37,586 nt of DNA from CAJBLF01 sp964495825. Its GTDB lineage: Bacteria > Patescibacteriota > Gracilibacteria > Absconditabacterales > Absconditicoccaceae. A model generated the notes under the pieces. The model searched no databases, had not been told where the DNA came from, and was given only the letters and a program-made list of their open reading frames with translations. Both the position numbers and the translations under genes were made by a program. The stretch covers positions 1 through 37,586 of the forward strand of contig CAZBWI010000006.1 of NCBI GenBank assembly GCA_964495825.1, in the 5' to 3' direction. The first letter of the stretch is position 1; each line of letters opens with the position of its first letter. This document shows, in pieces, positions 9,200 through 19,048 of this stretch.

Positions 9200-9299
9200 A
9201 TGTAGTGAATGAGAGTGAAAAAACAAGAAAAAGAAAAATGGTTGATTTTCCTATCTATTTCCTTAGATACATTCCTATTGTTAGATATTTTTTGTTTGT

Positions 9300-9383
9300 G
9301 CCCAGATGGTGGAATTGGTAGACACGCTAGACTCAAAATCTGGTGTCCGTGAGGATGTGTGGGTTCGAGTCCCACTCTGGGTA
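9300..9383 (+). tRNA. tRNA-Leu (anticodon CAA)
   Basis: An 84-nt cloverleaf. The acceptor stem gcccaga pairs with tctgggt (one G-U), with discriminator A. The anticodon stem ctaga/tctgg encloses the loop ctcaaaa, giving anticodon CAA. A long variable arm, as expected for a class II tRNA, precedes the T arm gtgggttcgagtcccac. It reads UUG leucine codons. No CCA is encoded. Confidence 0.95.
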
Positions 9384-9437
9384 GTGCTAACATATAAAAA
9401 TCTGATGTATTTCAGGTTTTTTTGTTTTATATCAAAA

Positions 9438-9465
9438 TTGAGAAAATCAATTGATTTTGTAGTAT
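9438..9465 (+). promoter_or_regulatory. possible ssb promoter
   Basis: TTGAGA (9438-9443), a 16-bp spacer and TAGTAT (9460-9465), located between tRNA-Leu and ssb. The -10 box is a weak match. The leader would be about 60 nt. Confidence 0.3.
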
Positions 9466-9530
9466 ATTTCTATACATATCAAGAGATGAATATTTTTCAT
9501 CATATTTTTACACGATAATGGAATCAAATT

Positions 9531-9941
9531 ATGGATTTGAACAAAGTTATGATTATCGGAAGAGCTACGAACAATCTTCAAGTCAAGACGATTGAAAGCA
9601 GCTGAACTTCAGTTGTGAATTTTACTGTTGCAACCAACAGGAAATTTAAGAACAAAGATGGTAATGTCCTTGAGGATGCAGAGTACCACAGATGCGTAGC
9701 GTACGGTAAAGGTGCAGAAGTATTGTCTAAGTACCTGAATAAGGGAAAGAGAATCTACATCGAAGGTAGACTCAGGACAAGAAAACGGCAGGATAGTGAA
9801 GGTAAAGACAAGTTCTCTACCGAAATTATTGTCGACAATTTCATTTTCCTCGATCCTAAAGGACAGGGAATGGATGATGATCACCTGTTGGATACTGCTA
9901 CTGAACCTACCATTCCTGAAGACGAAGAAGTCCCATTCTAG
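9531..9941 (+). CDS. ssb: single-stranded DNA-binding protein
   Basis: 136 residues. SSB coats single-stranded DNA and recruits replication and repair partners. The OB fold starts MDLNKVMIIGRATNNLQVK and continues with VVNFTVATNRKF, EYHRCVAYGKGAEVLSKYLNKG, KRIYIEGRLRTR and FSTEIIVDNFIFL. The acidic tail ends PEDEEVPF, matching the universal DDDIPF-type interaction tip. One TGA encodes Gly in SSGTSVVNF. The length is short for the family because the Gly/Pro-rich linker is brief. The start at 9531 gives the canonical N-terminus. The stop is TAG. Confidence 0.96.
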
Positions 9942-10054
9942 TCATTGAATGTCGGAAAACAAAATAATACATCTAAATATCTGTCGATACTTACTTATGC
10001 ATCGGAAGTATCAGTGATTTTTTGGCCGTTTTATATTACGTGTGAATGTATATT

Positions 10055-10642
10055 ATGAGATTTACGACTAAACTGAAATATTTCCTTTTGGATCTCTTTG
10101 ATATGGTATCATTTTTGATCTTTGTTGGGGGAATTGTACTTTTTATCAGATTTTTTGTAGCGAATCCGTATACAGTTGTAGGAGCAAGCATGTCTCCGAC
10201 TTTTGAAGAAAATGATTTTATCATTGTGGATAAGATCACCCCGAGATTTAGTGAACTCAAAAGGGGAGATGTCATCGTATTTGTTCCGCCAGGCAAAACT
10301 ATTCCTTATATCAAAAGGATTATCTGACTTCCTGGAGAAACGGTTAAGATCAAAAATAATGCTGTTGAAATCTGTACAACGAATAATGCTATTGAACAGT
10401 GTACTACTTTGGATGAACCCTATCTTGATTCATCTGTAAAAACGGAAGCAAGATGCTGAAATAATGAATTTGTGATAGATAGCTGATGATTTTTTGTTAT
10501 GTGAGATAATAGATGATTTTCTACTGATTCTCGTTGTTGTTTTGGACTTGATTGTTATGAATGATCTTCGTATGAAGTTCCGTATGATCATATCATCGGT
10601 AAGGTATATCTTAGATTTTTCCCTCACTTTCAATTGTTCTAA
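10055..10642 (+). CDS. lepB: signal peptidase I
   Basis: 195 residues; nine TGA codons read as Gly. Signal peptidase I removes signal peptides from exported proteins; several genes in this window encode such proteins. A single N-terminal membrane segment (about 15-34) precedes the catalytic Ser in GASMSPTF (Ser45), the general base Lys in YIKRIIGLPGE (Lys87, with the following Gly as TGA) and the box MGDNRGFSTDSR (149-160). A Cys-rich insertion lies between the Lys and DNR boxes. A start at 10046 (three residues longer) is also possible. The next gene starts 26 bp downstream. Confidence 0.95.
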
Positions 10643-10668
10643 TGATATTTTATCTTTAGTATGCCGTC

Positions 10669-11244
10669 ATGAGGATCTTCTCAAATTTTGATACCAACCT
10701 GAGGCAAAAGACCTTTATGGAATATCAGTCAAAGTATGGTGTGGAGAATGTCCTCTGTTTTTGAAGAAGTAAGCTTTATCGGGCATATAAATTTTTTTTG
10801 CCGTTTTTGTTGCTTGTTGTACTTTCTATACTTGCGCTTATTTTCTTTTATAGACGATTGGGCGGTGATTATTTTTGATATGTCGTTACTGGCGTCATTA
10901 TTATTTTTTTTGTGTTCTTTTTCCCTGCAATCGGCAAATATATTGATTACAAAATGGATTTTATTATCGTTATCCCAAATTCTATTATCATGTATGATCA
11001 GTGAGGACTGTTTAAGAGAAATGTCGTGACTATCAGTGCACAGAGTGTCAAAAGCATTTCTGTAAAGAAGGAATCATTGCTCTATAGTATTTTTGATAAT
11101 GGTGATCTGATCATTCTCACCGAATGAGATATTGAGCAGAATGGAGAAATCAAACTTCGCTGGGTTCCTAGACCTGAAAAAAGAAGGAATCAGATGGTAA
11201 AAGTTATCGGCATAGATTTGGAAGCGAATCAGAATCCTAAATAA
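10669..11244 (+). CDS. membrane protein with a PH-like domain (paralogue of 5038-5667)
   Basis: 191 residues. The correct frame appears only with UGA as Gly, because in the standard code an overlapping frame gives a longer open stretch at 10736-11029. Topology: a cytoplasmic N-terminus of about 40 residues, membrane segments at about 43-61 and 71-87, then a soluble domain with FIIVIPNSIIMYDQGGLFKR and DNGDLIILTEGD. This matches the PH-like membrane protein at 5038 in layout and in the GLF and GDL.I blocks. Four TGA codons encode Gly. The gene lies between lepB and a small heat-shock protein gene and is probably co-transcribed with them. The function is unknown. Confidence 0.75.
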
Positions 11245-11268
11245 CTTTATTTTCTAATTATCTTTTTT

Positions 11269-11622
11269 ATGAAGCAGTCAGAACAGGTACCAAGTATCCC
11301 ATATGATATTTATGAATCTCCTCAGGAGATTGTTATCATCCTTCCGCTTGGTGGAGTCAAAAAGGAAAGTTTACAATTGAGTATTAAGGATTATAGACTC
11401 GTTATTACTGGTGAGAGAAGTAAACCGAAAGTAAAGGATCATTTTATCCCGCTCAAAGAGGAATGCTATCGAGGACCTATAGATCAGGTTATCGATCTAC
11501 CGCCTCAGGTGTATTTTGATAAGATTCATTCCAAGCTTACTCCTGATAATATCTTGCAGATTATCATACCAAAAGCTTTGGTACCAGAAAAGATTTCGCT
11601 CGAAGTCGAATATGATACATAG
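11269..11622 (+). CDS. small heat-shock protein, Hsp20/alpha-crystallin family
   Basis: 117 residues. The start SIPYDIYESPQEIVIILPLG and the later YRLVITGER, with DLPPQVYFDKIHSKLTPDNILQIIIPK, match the alpha-crystallin domain (strands with 'v..e.P GV.ke.l.i.v....L.I.ge r' and a closing 'l.dGiL.i.iPK'). Such proteins bind unfolding proteins without ATP. The N-terminal arm is very short and the C-terminal I-x-I tail is not obvious. No TGA codon is present. The stop is TAG. A strong bidirectional terminator follows 20 bp later. Confidence 0.8.
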   Translation: MKQSEQVPSIPYDIYESPQEIVIILPLGGVKKESLQLSIKDYRLVITGERSKPKVKDHFIPLKEECYRGPIDQVIDLPPQVYFDKIHSKLTPDNILQIIIPKALVPEKISLEVEYDT

Positions 11623-11645
11623 ACTATAGTTTATAGTTGATAAAA
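11618..11645. repeat. 7-bp-period repeat after the hsp20 gene
   Basis: 7-mers catagac, tatagtt, tatagtt, gataaaa. The first overlaps the hsp20 stop codon and the last runs into the terminator stem. Confidence 0.5.
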
Positions 11646-11671
11646 CGTAGGTTAGTCTACGTTTTTTTTAT
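11642..11671. terminator. bidirectional rho-independent terminator
   Basis: A perfect 9-bp stem aaaacgtag (11642-11650) / ctacgtttt (11657-11665) with a 6-nt loop, followed by T's on the plus strand and A's before it. It separates two converging genes. The TAG stop of the minus-strand polymerase gene (11657-11659) lies inside the stem. Confidence 0.85.
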
Positions 11672-12949
11672 AGAGGTAGATAAATACCCAGTGAGTATTC
11701 CTCGGATGATGAAGAAAAGGTAATTGACCATACTATCTTCGAAAACATGCAAGAAGATACCCATGATGAGTAGTGCTACTCGTCCGATAGTTAATCCCTG
11801 TCGTAAGAGAGAGATGGTATCTTGTATGTGGATGGTTTTTTGTATTTTTTTTGCGAGCCATGTTATTTGTATCACAAGAACTGTTCGCAAAAGGAAACCT
11901 ATGGTGCCGATATCAAGCATCAGCTGAACATAATAGTTTTCTGGTAAAATCGTTCCGTTGTGATGAATAGCAGGTCCGGAGGTTCCTAATCCATATCCGA
12001 TTGGTTGTTGTATAACGTATTGGAGACTGCCGAATTTTGCTTTGATATGATCGAGAGTGGATTGTCCTTTGAGGATACTGAGTCCCACCAGTCAGAGGAT
12101 AACGAATGCCAGTATTCCTCGTGAGACTTTCTTGTGTTTCTTGATTCGTTGAATGTTAGCTAATGCTAATCCTACAATACCTCAAATAAATGCTGTTCTT
12201 GATAAAGTCATAATTATGGCTGCGATTCGTAGTGCGATGATCATTGTATGTGTTATTGTTGTTTTGTTGGCTGAGAAGAGTGCTTTGATTGAGTCAAACT
12301 TCTCTCTAAAAAAGATTACTATGACCGGCAAGAATGCAGTCAGGAAATATCCGTAGTTGTTGGGCCCAGAAAATATTCCTTGCCGTCTTAGGGTTCATTT
12401 ATATCCTGTAAGATAGTAGATGGGCGGTCTATCTCCAAAGATAAAATCTTTTAATGGTCCGTAACCTATTTTGGTGAAGAATTCTGGCATAATCAGCTTC
12501 GCTATTTGTCGTAGAAATCATATGATGACGATGATGACGAGCATATATAGACATCGGCGCAAAAATTTTATGAAATGTTCTTTGCTCTTTGTATATGCAA
12601 GCGAATATCCTATGCGAGCTGCTGTTATTATGATGATGATATATCGTAGTCCATATTTTATTCCTACTCAGATATCATATTGAGATTTTCCTATCTGTTT
12701 GGAAATACCTATACTGAAAATCAATACTATACTTAGTGTAATGAGCGGATATTTCCAGATTTTGATAAATCACATAGTATCTTTCCAATGTGTTGTGATT
12801 ATAGCCAAGATGAAGATGATTCGGATGCTATCTCTTACCAAGGAAAGTGTTTCCTGATAGTGTCATCAAAATATTCCATAACAGATTATCGTCACTAGGA
12901 TATGATAGAGGACGATGAAGATGAGAAATGTTTTGAGAAACTTTATCAT
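11657..12949 (-). CDS. O-antigen ligase/polymerase-like (Wzy_C) membrane protein
   Basis: 430 residues, strongly hydrophobic with about ten or more membrane segments. A large loop in the C-terminal half contains RRQGIFSGPNNYGYFL and later QQPIGYGLGTSG..IHHNGTILPENYYVQL. The R.G.f..PN..g and GyGlGt...h..yl blocks are typical of the Wzy_C/O-antigen ligase superfamily, which polymerises or transfers surface glycans on the outer face of the membrane. Ten TGA codons encode Gly. A start at 12958 (three residues longer) is also possible. The neighbouring glycosyltransferase and pyruvyl-transferase-like genes support a surface polysaccharide role. Confidence 0.82.
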
Positions 12950-13039
12950 GGCATGCATGGGAATAAAGATAGGATAGATATAGTTGTTCGTGGTATAAAA
13001 ACAAGTTGAAACTTGCTTGCCAAAAAATACATTTCAGCT

Positions 13040-13924
13040 ATGAAACTCAGCGTCGTCATCCCAACTAGGGGAGATCAGAATATGAAAAATATCACCGAAT
13101 GTTTGCAACGCCAGACTTTCAAGGATTTTGAAGTAATTTTTGTCGTAGACAAAAAGATTGATGCATGATTTCCAATGCATGATACATGAAATATCCATTA
13201 TATCACTTCATTGACTACTTCTATTCCCCATCATAATGCTAGCGCATTGAGGAATCTCTGAATCAATCATGCTATAGGAGATTTTATTCAGCTCATGGAT
13301 GATGATGAACGATTTGAAGAAGATTATTTGGAGAGGTCTTTGGCATTGTGGTATGACTATCACAAAAAATTCCATAAAGATTTTGTACTTACTCCGACAT
13401 TGATGTATAGGAAGACTGGGGAAATTCAGACTCAGTGATTCTTGTATTTCAATTATTTGCTTTCTAGACCTATTCCGCACGTATTGCGTGACAAAGAACG
13501 AGATTATATTCAGATGTATTCATGAAATTCACTTTTTGCTCCCGCACATATCTTCAAAACCATCCTTTTTGATGAAAAGATCGATTTCGTTTATGAGGAT
13601 TTAGATTTTACTTATAGAATCCATCGTGCAGGGTATCCGATTATCGTACTTCGTGATCTTCGTATTTATCATATGGAAAGAGAAAAAACCAAATTGGAGC
13701 AGGCATGGGTTGGAAATGAATATTCGGCATTTAGGAAGGCGAAACATAGGATGCTCTTCGTACAAAAATATGCGAATCTACGACAGAAAATAGTATTTTA
13801 TCTGCTTGGATTTTGGGGACAACCACTCCGACTTATTATCAAAATTTTCAGGTTCGCCAAAGGAAAACAAAAATGGAGACTCATCTCTGCTGTCTGTAGG
13901 TGAACATATGCTCAATTATCATAA
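13040..13924 (+). CDS. family 2 glycosyltransferase
   Basis: 294 residues; six TGA codons read as Gly. The GT-A fold starts MKLSVVIPTRGD, followed by CLQRQTFKDFEVIFVVD, HHNASALRNLGINHAIGDFI, the DxD-type metal site LMDDDE (residues 85-90) and, near residue 190, YEDLDFTYRIHRAGY. These are standard GT2 landmarks. The enzyme should move a sugar from a nucleotide donor to a glycan or lipid acceptor at the cytoplasmic face. The C-terminus is basic and amphipathic, with no clear membrane helix. It diverges from the O-antigen ligase-like gene with about 90 bp between them and probably acts in the same glycan pathway. Confidence 0.9.
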
Positions 13925-14400
13925 TTTTCTTTTCTGGTATTTTTTTTGGATACAGTAAGCGTATACTACTATCGATACGATACGATTTGGGATGAAGATA
14001 ATTTTGTTGCTTTGCGGTATTCCATTGATTTTGATGTTTGAGATTAGCCATAAGAATGGTGTTGTAAAGAACGTTAATGCATGTGTTGGAATATTTATCA
14101 GGATGTGCAATAACTATGCTCGTTTTGATCGGGTTTTTGTATGTCAGTTGTAATATTTCCAAAACCGTGGCCTGCGTGATGAGACTGTGAGTTATAGCAT
14201 ATATTGTATGTATATTAGTTTGGTTCCGTATGTTATAGTCCGAAGATTATGCTTTTGCCGGTGATCATCATGGCGATACTCCCTCTGACGAAGGGTCTTC
14301 AGTATGCTAAAAAATCAGTCAATATACCCAAAGATGCTGCTATTCGAAATTTTTTTGGTATTTTGTCTGGATACTGTTCCTCCGTATAATCTGTGAGAGA
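13925..14400 (+). pseudogene. probable decayed coding stretch (membrane/glycosyltransferase tail-like)
   Basis: No intact gene spans this ~490-bp gap even with UGA as Gly. Three plus-strand fragments in different frames look protein-like: 13925-14047, continuing in the frame of the upstream gene after its stop and containing YDTIWDEDNF; 14073-14236, a two-helix hydrophobic peptide starting MHVLEYLSGCAITM; and 14219-14386, containing MLLPVIIMAILPLTKG and KDAAIRNFFGILSGY, which resembles the membrane tail of some GT2 enzymes. Frameshifts and stops separate them. The minus strand offers a competing open stretch (down to about 13800) that I judge to be a shadow. This may be a dead glycosyltransferase or simply non-coding DNA. 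Confidence 0.3.
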
Positions 14401-14411
14401 TAATATCTATA

Positions 14412-15425
14412 TTAGAGGATATGTTCTAATGTCTGTTGCATTTTGGAAATTTTTTTCTGATATGGATAGACTTTGGTTTCGATTCCAAGGAAGCGTGCAA
14501 TCAAAAATAAGTGCAATCTACTACTAATGACTATGCTTGCACCGGCTAGTATTTTTACGAATGTATCGAAATCGTTTTCTCGATCTAGGATACTAAATCG
14601 TTGATCTTTGATTTCTACTCATTGCTGGATCTTGCGAGCATATCTTATATCATCATATTTTTCTCCTTTACCTTTGGCTACTGGAACATACATCACTTCA
14701 TATCCTTTGAGATATCGGTGTTTTACATCTTGGATAATCTCCTGCAAAAAATGCTCCGCATTCTTGTTGAGATTTATCACGATGTATTTTTTTGTATGGT
14801 GAAATTTGAGTTTTGTATTTTTAATTTTTTTTCGTGGATAAGCAAAGTATGACGTATCCATAAAAAATTCTACATTATCGAATCCATATTTTTGCATATC
14901 ATAGACTGTATCTATATCTCTTGCGAAGATATATTTTGTCCTTTTGAGGAGTTTGTTGAATAAGTATCTGTTGAAAAATTTTTTTGGTTGTTGGATTCAT
15001 CACATCAAATAACGTGGTTTCTTGAGACAGGGGAGGAGTGACGCTAATCGGTATCGATATGAGTGTTTGTTTTCTTCTGTGATAATTTCTCCTCATCCGA
15101 TGATGACTGCATCTGCTTTTTTTCGGAGTTTTCGTTCTTGTATTTTCCCATTGGCTATGTATCTTATTCGTGAGCGGATCCCTTTTGGCACTTCTGTTAC
15201 AAATGTTATCTTTGAAATATCTATTATTTGGCTGAAGAATTTCTTGAGTCGTTCGGGATCATAGGCAGCTATCGTTACTTTTTTACCTTGTTCCAGTAAT
15301 AATTTTGTCGTTCATAGCAAAATCAATTCGTCTCAGAGATTTCTGTACGATCGATTGCCGATGATGAGGATATGTTTCTCAGGGATATCTAATGTTTTGG
15401 GTATATGCATTGTTCCAGTTAACAT
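14412..15425 (-). CDS. polysaccharide pyruvyl transferase-like protein
   Basis: 337 residues from the ATG at 15425, or 332 from 15410. Six TGA codons encode Gly. The N-terminal domain starts HILIIGNRSYRNLGDELIL, which parallels CsaB/WcaK-type proteins (ii.G.yG..NiGDe.il). GGGEIITEEN follows near residue 120, then FARDIDTVYDMQKYG and MDTSYF, and near residue 300 the block SIVISSRLHLFLIARFLGI, the SRlH signature of the pyruvyl transferase family. Members add ketal pyruvate to cell-wall or capsule sugars; in Gram-positive bacteria pyruvylated wall glycan is the ligand of SLH domains, which fits the SLH protein at 2060-3793. The start codon touches a terminator. Confidence 0.78.
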
Positions 15426-15457
15426 AAAAAGGACTACCTTTGTATATAGTAGTCCTT
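15425..15457 (-). terminator. rho-independent terminator after the 872-residue protein gene
   Basis: On the minus strand there is a perfect 9-bp stem, aaggactac (5' arm, 15457-15449) / gtagtcctt (3' arm, 15437-15429), with an 11-nt loop and then five T's (15430-15426). It lies 25 bp past the stop at 15482. The T tract ends exactly at the ATG (15425) of the next gene. Confidence 0.75.
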
Positions 15458-15481
15458 CATAGGTATGCAAGTCAAATTTTT

Positions 15482-18100
15482 TTATGATGGAGATTTTCGG
15501 AATTTTAAGGTGTTGAGATAGGCGCAATATTCTTTACTGAATGTTGAGAGTGTTGGTGAAATTTCTTTGAGTGTTTTTTCTTTTACCATTTCTGTATCAA
15601 ACTCCAGAGAGAATACTTTTGCATTATCAAACATCAAATCACCTCATGACATATAGAACGGATTTTCATTAACTGCTATTTTTTCTTTGCAGAGATCCTT
15701 GAGACGATTGGTAAGATTTGCTGCTTTGAAGAGTTCTGCATAACTATCAAATTGTGTAGTAGGTATTCCTTCAATCTTTTTGGTGTCGAGGTTGATCTTG
15801 GTTGTATATCCGTAGGTTTTGAATTCTACTATTGGACCAGTTCCGATAATATCCAAACCGCTCTTATCTGTCTTTGGTCGATAATCATAGAAATCATTGA
15901 TACCATTGAGTAAATTCCTTTCTTTTTCTGTATTGGTTCCTGTTATTGTTTTGATTTTTGGTGCGAGTCCTGTTTTGTCAGTCACTGCTTCTGTGAGTTC
16001 GAAGACGTCACCTCTTTTTTCTAATGCTTCCAAATCATCTAGCGTAGAATTTGGATTAGCGATGTATTTTTGGATGAGTGGCATGGTCTCCGGATTGATT
16101 CTTGCATATCCTTTACTTTCCATGAGTGCTCCTACAGAATAGACTTTGGTTGCTGCAGTTGTTGCAGTTTCTTGGAATTCCTTGGTTGGATCATTTTCTA
16201 GATCTTTAATAGAAGTGATTCCCATAGAGCGCAAGGTCATATCCATTCGTCCGTTTTTATCTTCTTTTCCGACATGTGCTTTCAGGAATTTCGCTCCTGC
16301 CTTCTGGTTATCATTTCCTGCCTCGAGCATAGTGATGAATCCGTCATATTGATCTTCCTTGATCTTTAACTTACCATCGCTGGTCTCTTCGAGATAGGTA
16401 GTCATATTTGCATAGGTCATCATATCGAATGCTCACATAAGGCCGATAAATCCTTCCGTGTATGCTTTTGACTCTGTAGGTGTTTCTGTATCTTTGTCGG
16501 CTGTTTTATCACCTCCCCGTCAGAAAAGATTGGATATTTTTTCCGGGAGTTTTCCTCCTTTGAAGAGACTCAATGGACCTTCTCCGCTTCGTGCTTGTGC
16601 TCCGAAGATCAATGCCATCGGTCCTATAAGTCGTCATCGGTTTTTACTATCCTTATATCCGTCTTTTTTGAAGATCAGTTTGAATATGCTAGATACCATT
16701 TTCCGTCCTACGAAGATAATACCTCCGGTAAGTGCGAGGTTACCTACGCCTGACCGCATCTTTTTTTGATTGTCGGTCATCTCTGTCTGATCGAGTTCAT
16801 ACTTCAGGAATCATCAGATTCCTCATTTTTCGAAGGCTTCTTTGCCTGATTCGTAGGTGCTTGGTACGTATATTGTTTCTTTTTTCTCTTGCTTTCCTAT
16901 TCCTGTCTCTGCACTTTTTTCTTCTGTACTAGTTCATGTTCATGTGTTTTCAGTGAGTGCTTTTTCTTTGCTTATGGTAGGTATTTTGGTTGGTGTTTTG
17001 TTGAATTGTACCAATGCTGATAAATCTTCATCTTTTTTGATCAATGCGAAGAAGTCGTCTTTGTGTTTTGGTATAAATGGATGTTCTGATGGTTTGAATG
17101 TATCAGGACCATCTATCACTTGATTGAGATAATGTTCTAATTCTTCAAGATCTTTTGCTACCATCTCTTTTTTGCTTGCGTCCAATGATAGCTTATCTAA
17201 AATACTATATCATGTATTGTATTTTTTGAGTGCGTTGAGCATCTTTTTAGCATCTTTTTTATCATTGATGATGATTTCGTAGTATGGTGCTGTTATGATT
17301 GCTTCTTTGTTGGTGATAGCATTTCTTGTCGCTATGAAATCAGGTTCTTCGTCAGCTATCTCTTTGAGCCGTACACCGATGGTCATCAGAGTTTGTTTCA
17401 TATCATATCCATTGATATCATCCATGACTATATCTCTGATTTCCTTTTTACCATTTGCTGTTTCTCGGTCTATGGTGTATTTCTTGTTTTGATGTTGTTC
17501 GAGCATTTCTATACTTTTTTTCATTCTGTAGAGTCTGTCGATACGATCCTGTACTTGTGAGATATATGCTTTTCGAAGGTTTCTTTCTATCTTGTCTGAT
17601 TTCGTTACCGTTTGTGCATATTCTTTTTGTTGTTCCAGGTAGAGGAGATTCCTTGAAAGGATAGTTTTGATGGATTCTATGTCAGTAATTTTTTCTATGT
17701 TTTTGTTCTGTTCTTCGATTTTTTTCTTGAGAACATTGAGTTCTTCTTGTGTGGAACTTTTGTAATAATCGATTTCCAATCCTTGTGCATCGATATAGAT
17801 TTCTTGTTCCACTTCGTTTTGTTCTTTGGTTTCCTTTTCTTTGCAATAGTTTCTGATAAATGTCTCTATATTTGCTTCGTTTATGGAAAACTTATTTTGA
17901 CCGTCGATATTGAAGATATATCTTTGTCCTCAGCTTCCATCGTTTTTCAAATCCCTTTTTATCTTTAATCTTGGATTATCAAAAATATTTTCGATACGAT
18001 TGAGTATGAGTTTATTTTTGAATTCTTCATACGAACTAACAAAATTAGCTCTGTCTCATGCTTCTGCCTGTTCTACTTTGATTGTTTTGATTGCTTCCAT
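15482..18100 (-). CDS. large protein of unknown function (872 aa)
   Basis: No family recognised. Reading twelve or so TGA codons as Gly gives one continuous 872-residue protein; the stop is TAA. There is no signal peptide. Residues about 100-200 are rich in Lys/Glu and heptad-like (ELNVLKKKIEEQNKNIEKI), suggesting a coiled coil. A Gly/Thr linker follows near 385. A moderately hydrophobic region, about 440-480 (VGNLALTGGIIFVGRKMVSS), could be membrane-associated. The last third is mixed and acidic with repeated 'ITGTNTEKERN'-type loops. The next gene upstream (18238-18834) has similar composition and the two may be an operon separated by 137 bp. Candidate roles (cytoskeletal, surface or predation-related) cannot be chosen from sequence. 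Confidence 0.75.
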
Positions 18101-18185
18101 CTCAGAAGTTGGGATAAAAATTTCTTTTTTCTAAGTATATCCACACTATCAAGAAATACCAAAAAATTTGTACTAAATAAAAAAA

Positions 18186-18216
18186 TAGGGTTGACAAAAC
18201 CTTTATTTTTTATTTA
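18186..18216 (-). terminator. weak terminator between the two unknown genes
   Basis: On the minus strand the sequence GGTT-ttgtc-AACC is followed by a short CTA and a run of T's. The 4-bp stem is weak. The plus strand of the same stretch contains TTGACA (18191-18196). Confidence 0.3.
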
Positions 18217-18237
18217 ATTTGTATTTTATGATAGGAT

Positions 18238-18834
18238 TTAGTTTAGAGAAAGCTCTTTTTTGAGGGTATTTTCTAATTCTATCGCTTTTTCTGGAGCTAA
18301 TTTTTCTGTGAGTTGATAATATTCGGAGATGTTAGTCAGTAGTTTAATGAATTCTTGTTTGTCAATTGCTATATTGTCATGATATTTTGGTAGAAGTTTT
18401 TTGATGTATGTGATATATTTGGTGAGGTATACTTCTCCATCGAATGTTCGGATATCTTGATAGAAGTGATCTAATTCTAATTCTTTGATTTCTCCCTGAT
18501 AAAATGGCGTAAACATGCCGGCTATAATCTTGGTATTTGCATTTTTTCTTAGGTGTACAAGATCTGTTTCTTCGTTTTTTGTTTTGAAAAAGGTATGGTA
18601 TATCTGTTTTATGATGGTATCATTTTTGATATCTCTCAGTAAGAATGCAAGAAATTTGGCGAATTTATCATTGATTGCTTTATCTTTTTTGATTTCCTGA
18701 CCTACTTGTTGTGCTTTTTTTTGATTATCTTGAACTCTCCTGACTGCTTCTTCGGTCACTCTATTCATATCCTCTCTCATCTCTCATCCTCCTGTCAGCT
18801 CATCAAATCCTATGTTTCCTGTTTCATTTGCCAT
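18238..18834 (-). CDS. hypothetical helical protein (198 aa)
   Basis: No family recognised. 198 residues starting MANETGNIGFDELTGGGEM, where the last Gly of GGG is a TGA; starting at the ATG of 18780 would lose this. Residues 20-55 are a charged helix (RVQDNQKKAQQVGQEIKKDK) likely to coil. The rest is predicted helical with several aromatic patches (FYQDIRTFDGEVYLTKYITY) and ends ENTLKKELSLN. There is no signal peptide or membrane segment. It lies upstream of, and on the same strand as, the 872-residue protein and may belong to the same unit. Confidence 0.7.
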
Positions 18835-18892
18835 GATTTTCTTCTAGTGGTAAAATTTGCTTGCAGATGCTTGGAAATGTATGTTTTTGTTC

Positions 18893-18920
18893 TTGAAATT
18901 CAACAGCAATTGTATATATC
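18893..18920 (+). promoter_or_regulatory. possible promoter for tRNA-Ser/tRNA-Met
   Basis: TTGAAA (18893-18898), a 16-bp spacer and TATATC (18915-18920), 33 bp before tRNA-Ser. The -10 box is a partial match. Confidence 0.35.
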
Positions 18921-18953
18921 ATCACCACACGATTTTTTTGTTATGCTGAAAAT

Positions 18954-19040
18954 GGTGAGGTGGATGAGTGGTTGAAATCAGCTCGCTGCTAATGAGTCAG
19001 GCGGTAACACGCCTCGCGGGTTCGAATCCCGCCCTCACCG
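18954..19040 (+). tRNA. tRNA-Ser (anticodon GCU)
   Basis: An 87-nt class II tRNA. The acceptor arm ggtgagg pairs perfectly with cctcacc. The anticodon stem gctcg/tgagt (two G-U) encloses the loop ctgctaa, giving anticodon GCU. The long variable arm gcggtaacacgc precedes the T arm gcgggttcgaatcccgc. It reads AGC/AGU. No CCA is encoded. Confidence 0.95.
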
Positions 19041-19048
19041 AATGTTAT

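Noticed and set aside
10736..11029. A 97-codon open frame on the plus strand overlapping the PH-like membrane gene
   Set aside because: It has no recognisable pattern beyond hydrophobicity. The overlapping frame from 10669 is continuous with UGA as Gly and matches the paralogue at 5038.
13881..14162. Minus-strand open frame of about 93 codons
   Set aside because: It overlaps the well-supported glycosyltransferase gene and shows no family pattern.
18191..18219. Plus-strand promoter TTGACA-16-TTTAAT driving antisense RNA to the 198-residue gene
   Set aside because: The same bases make a short inverted repeat with T runs that fits a minus-strand terminator, and no plus-strand gene follows for 700 bp.
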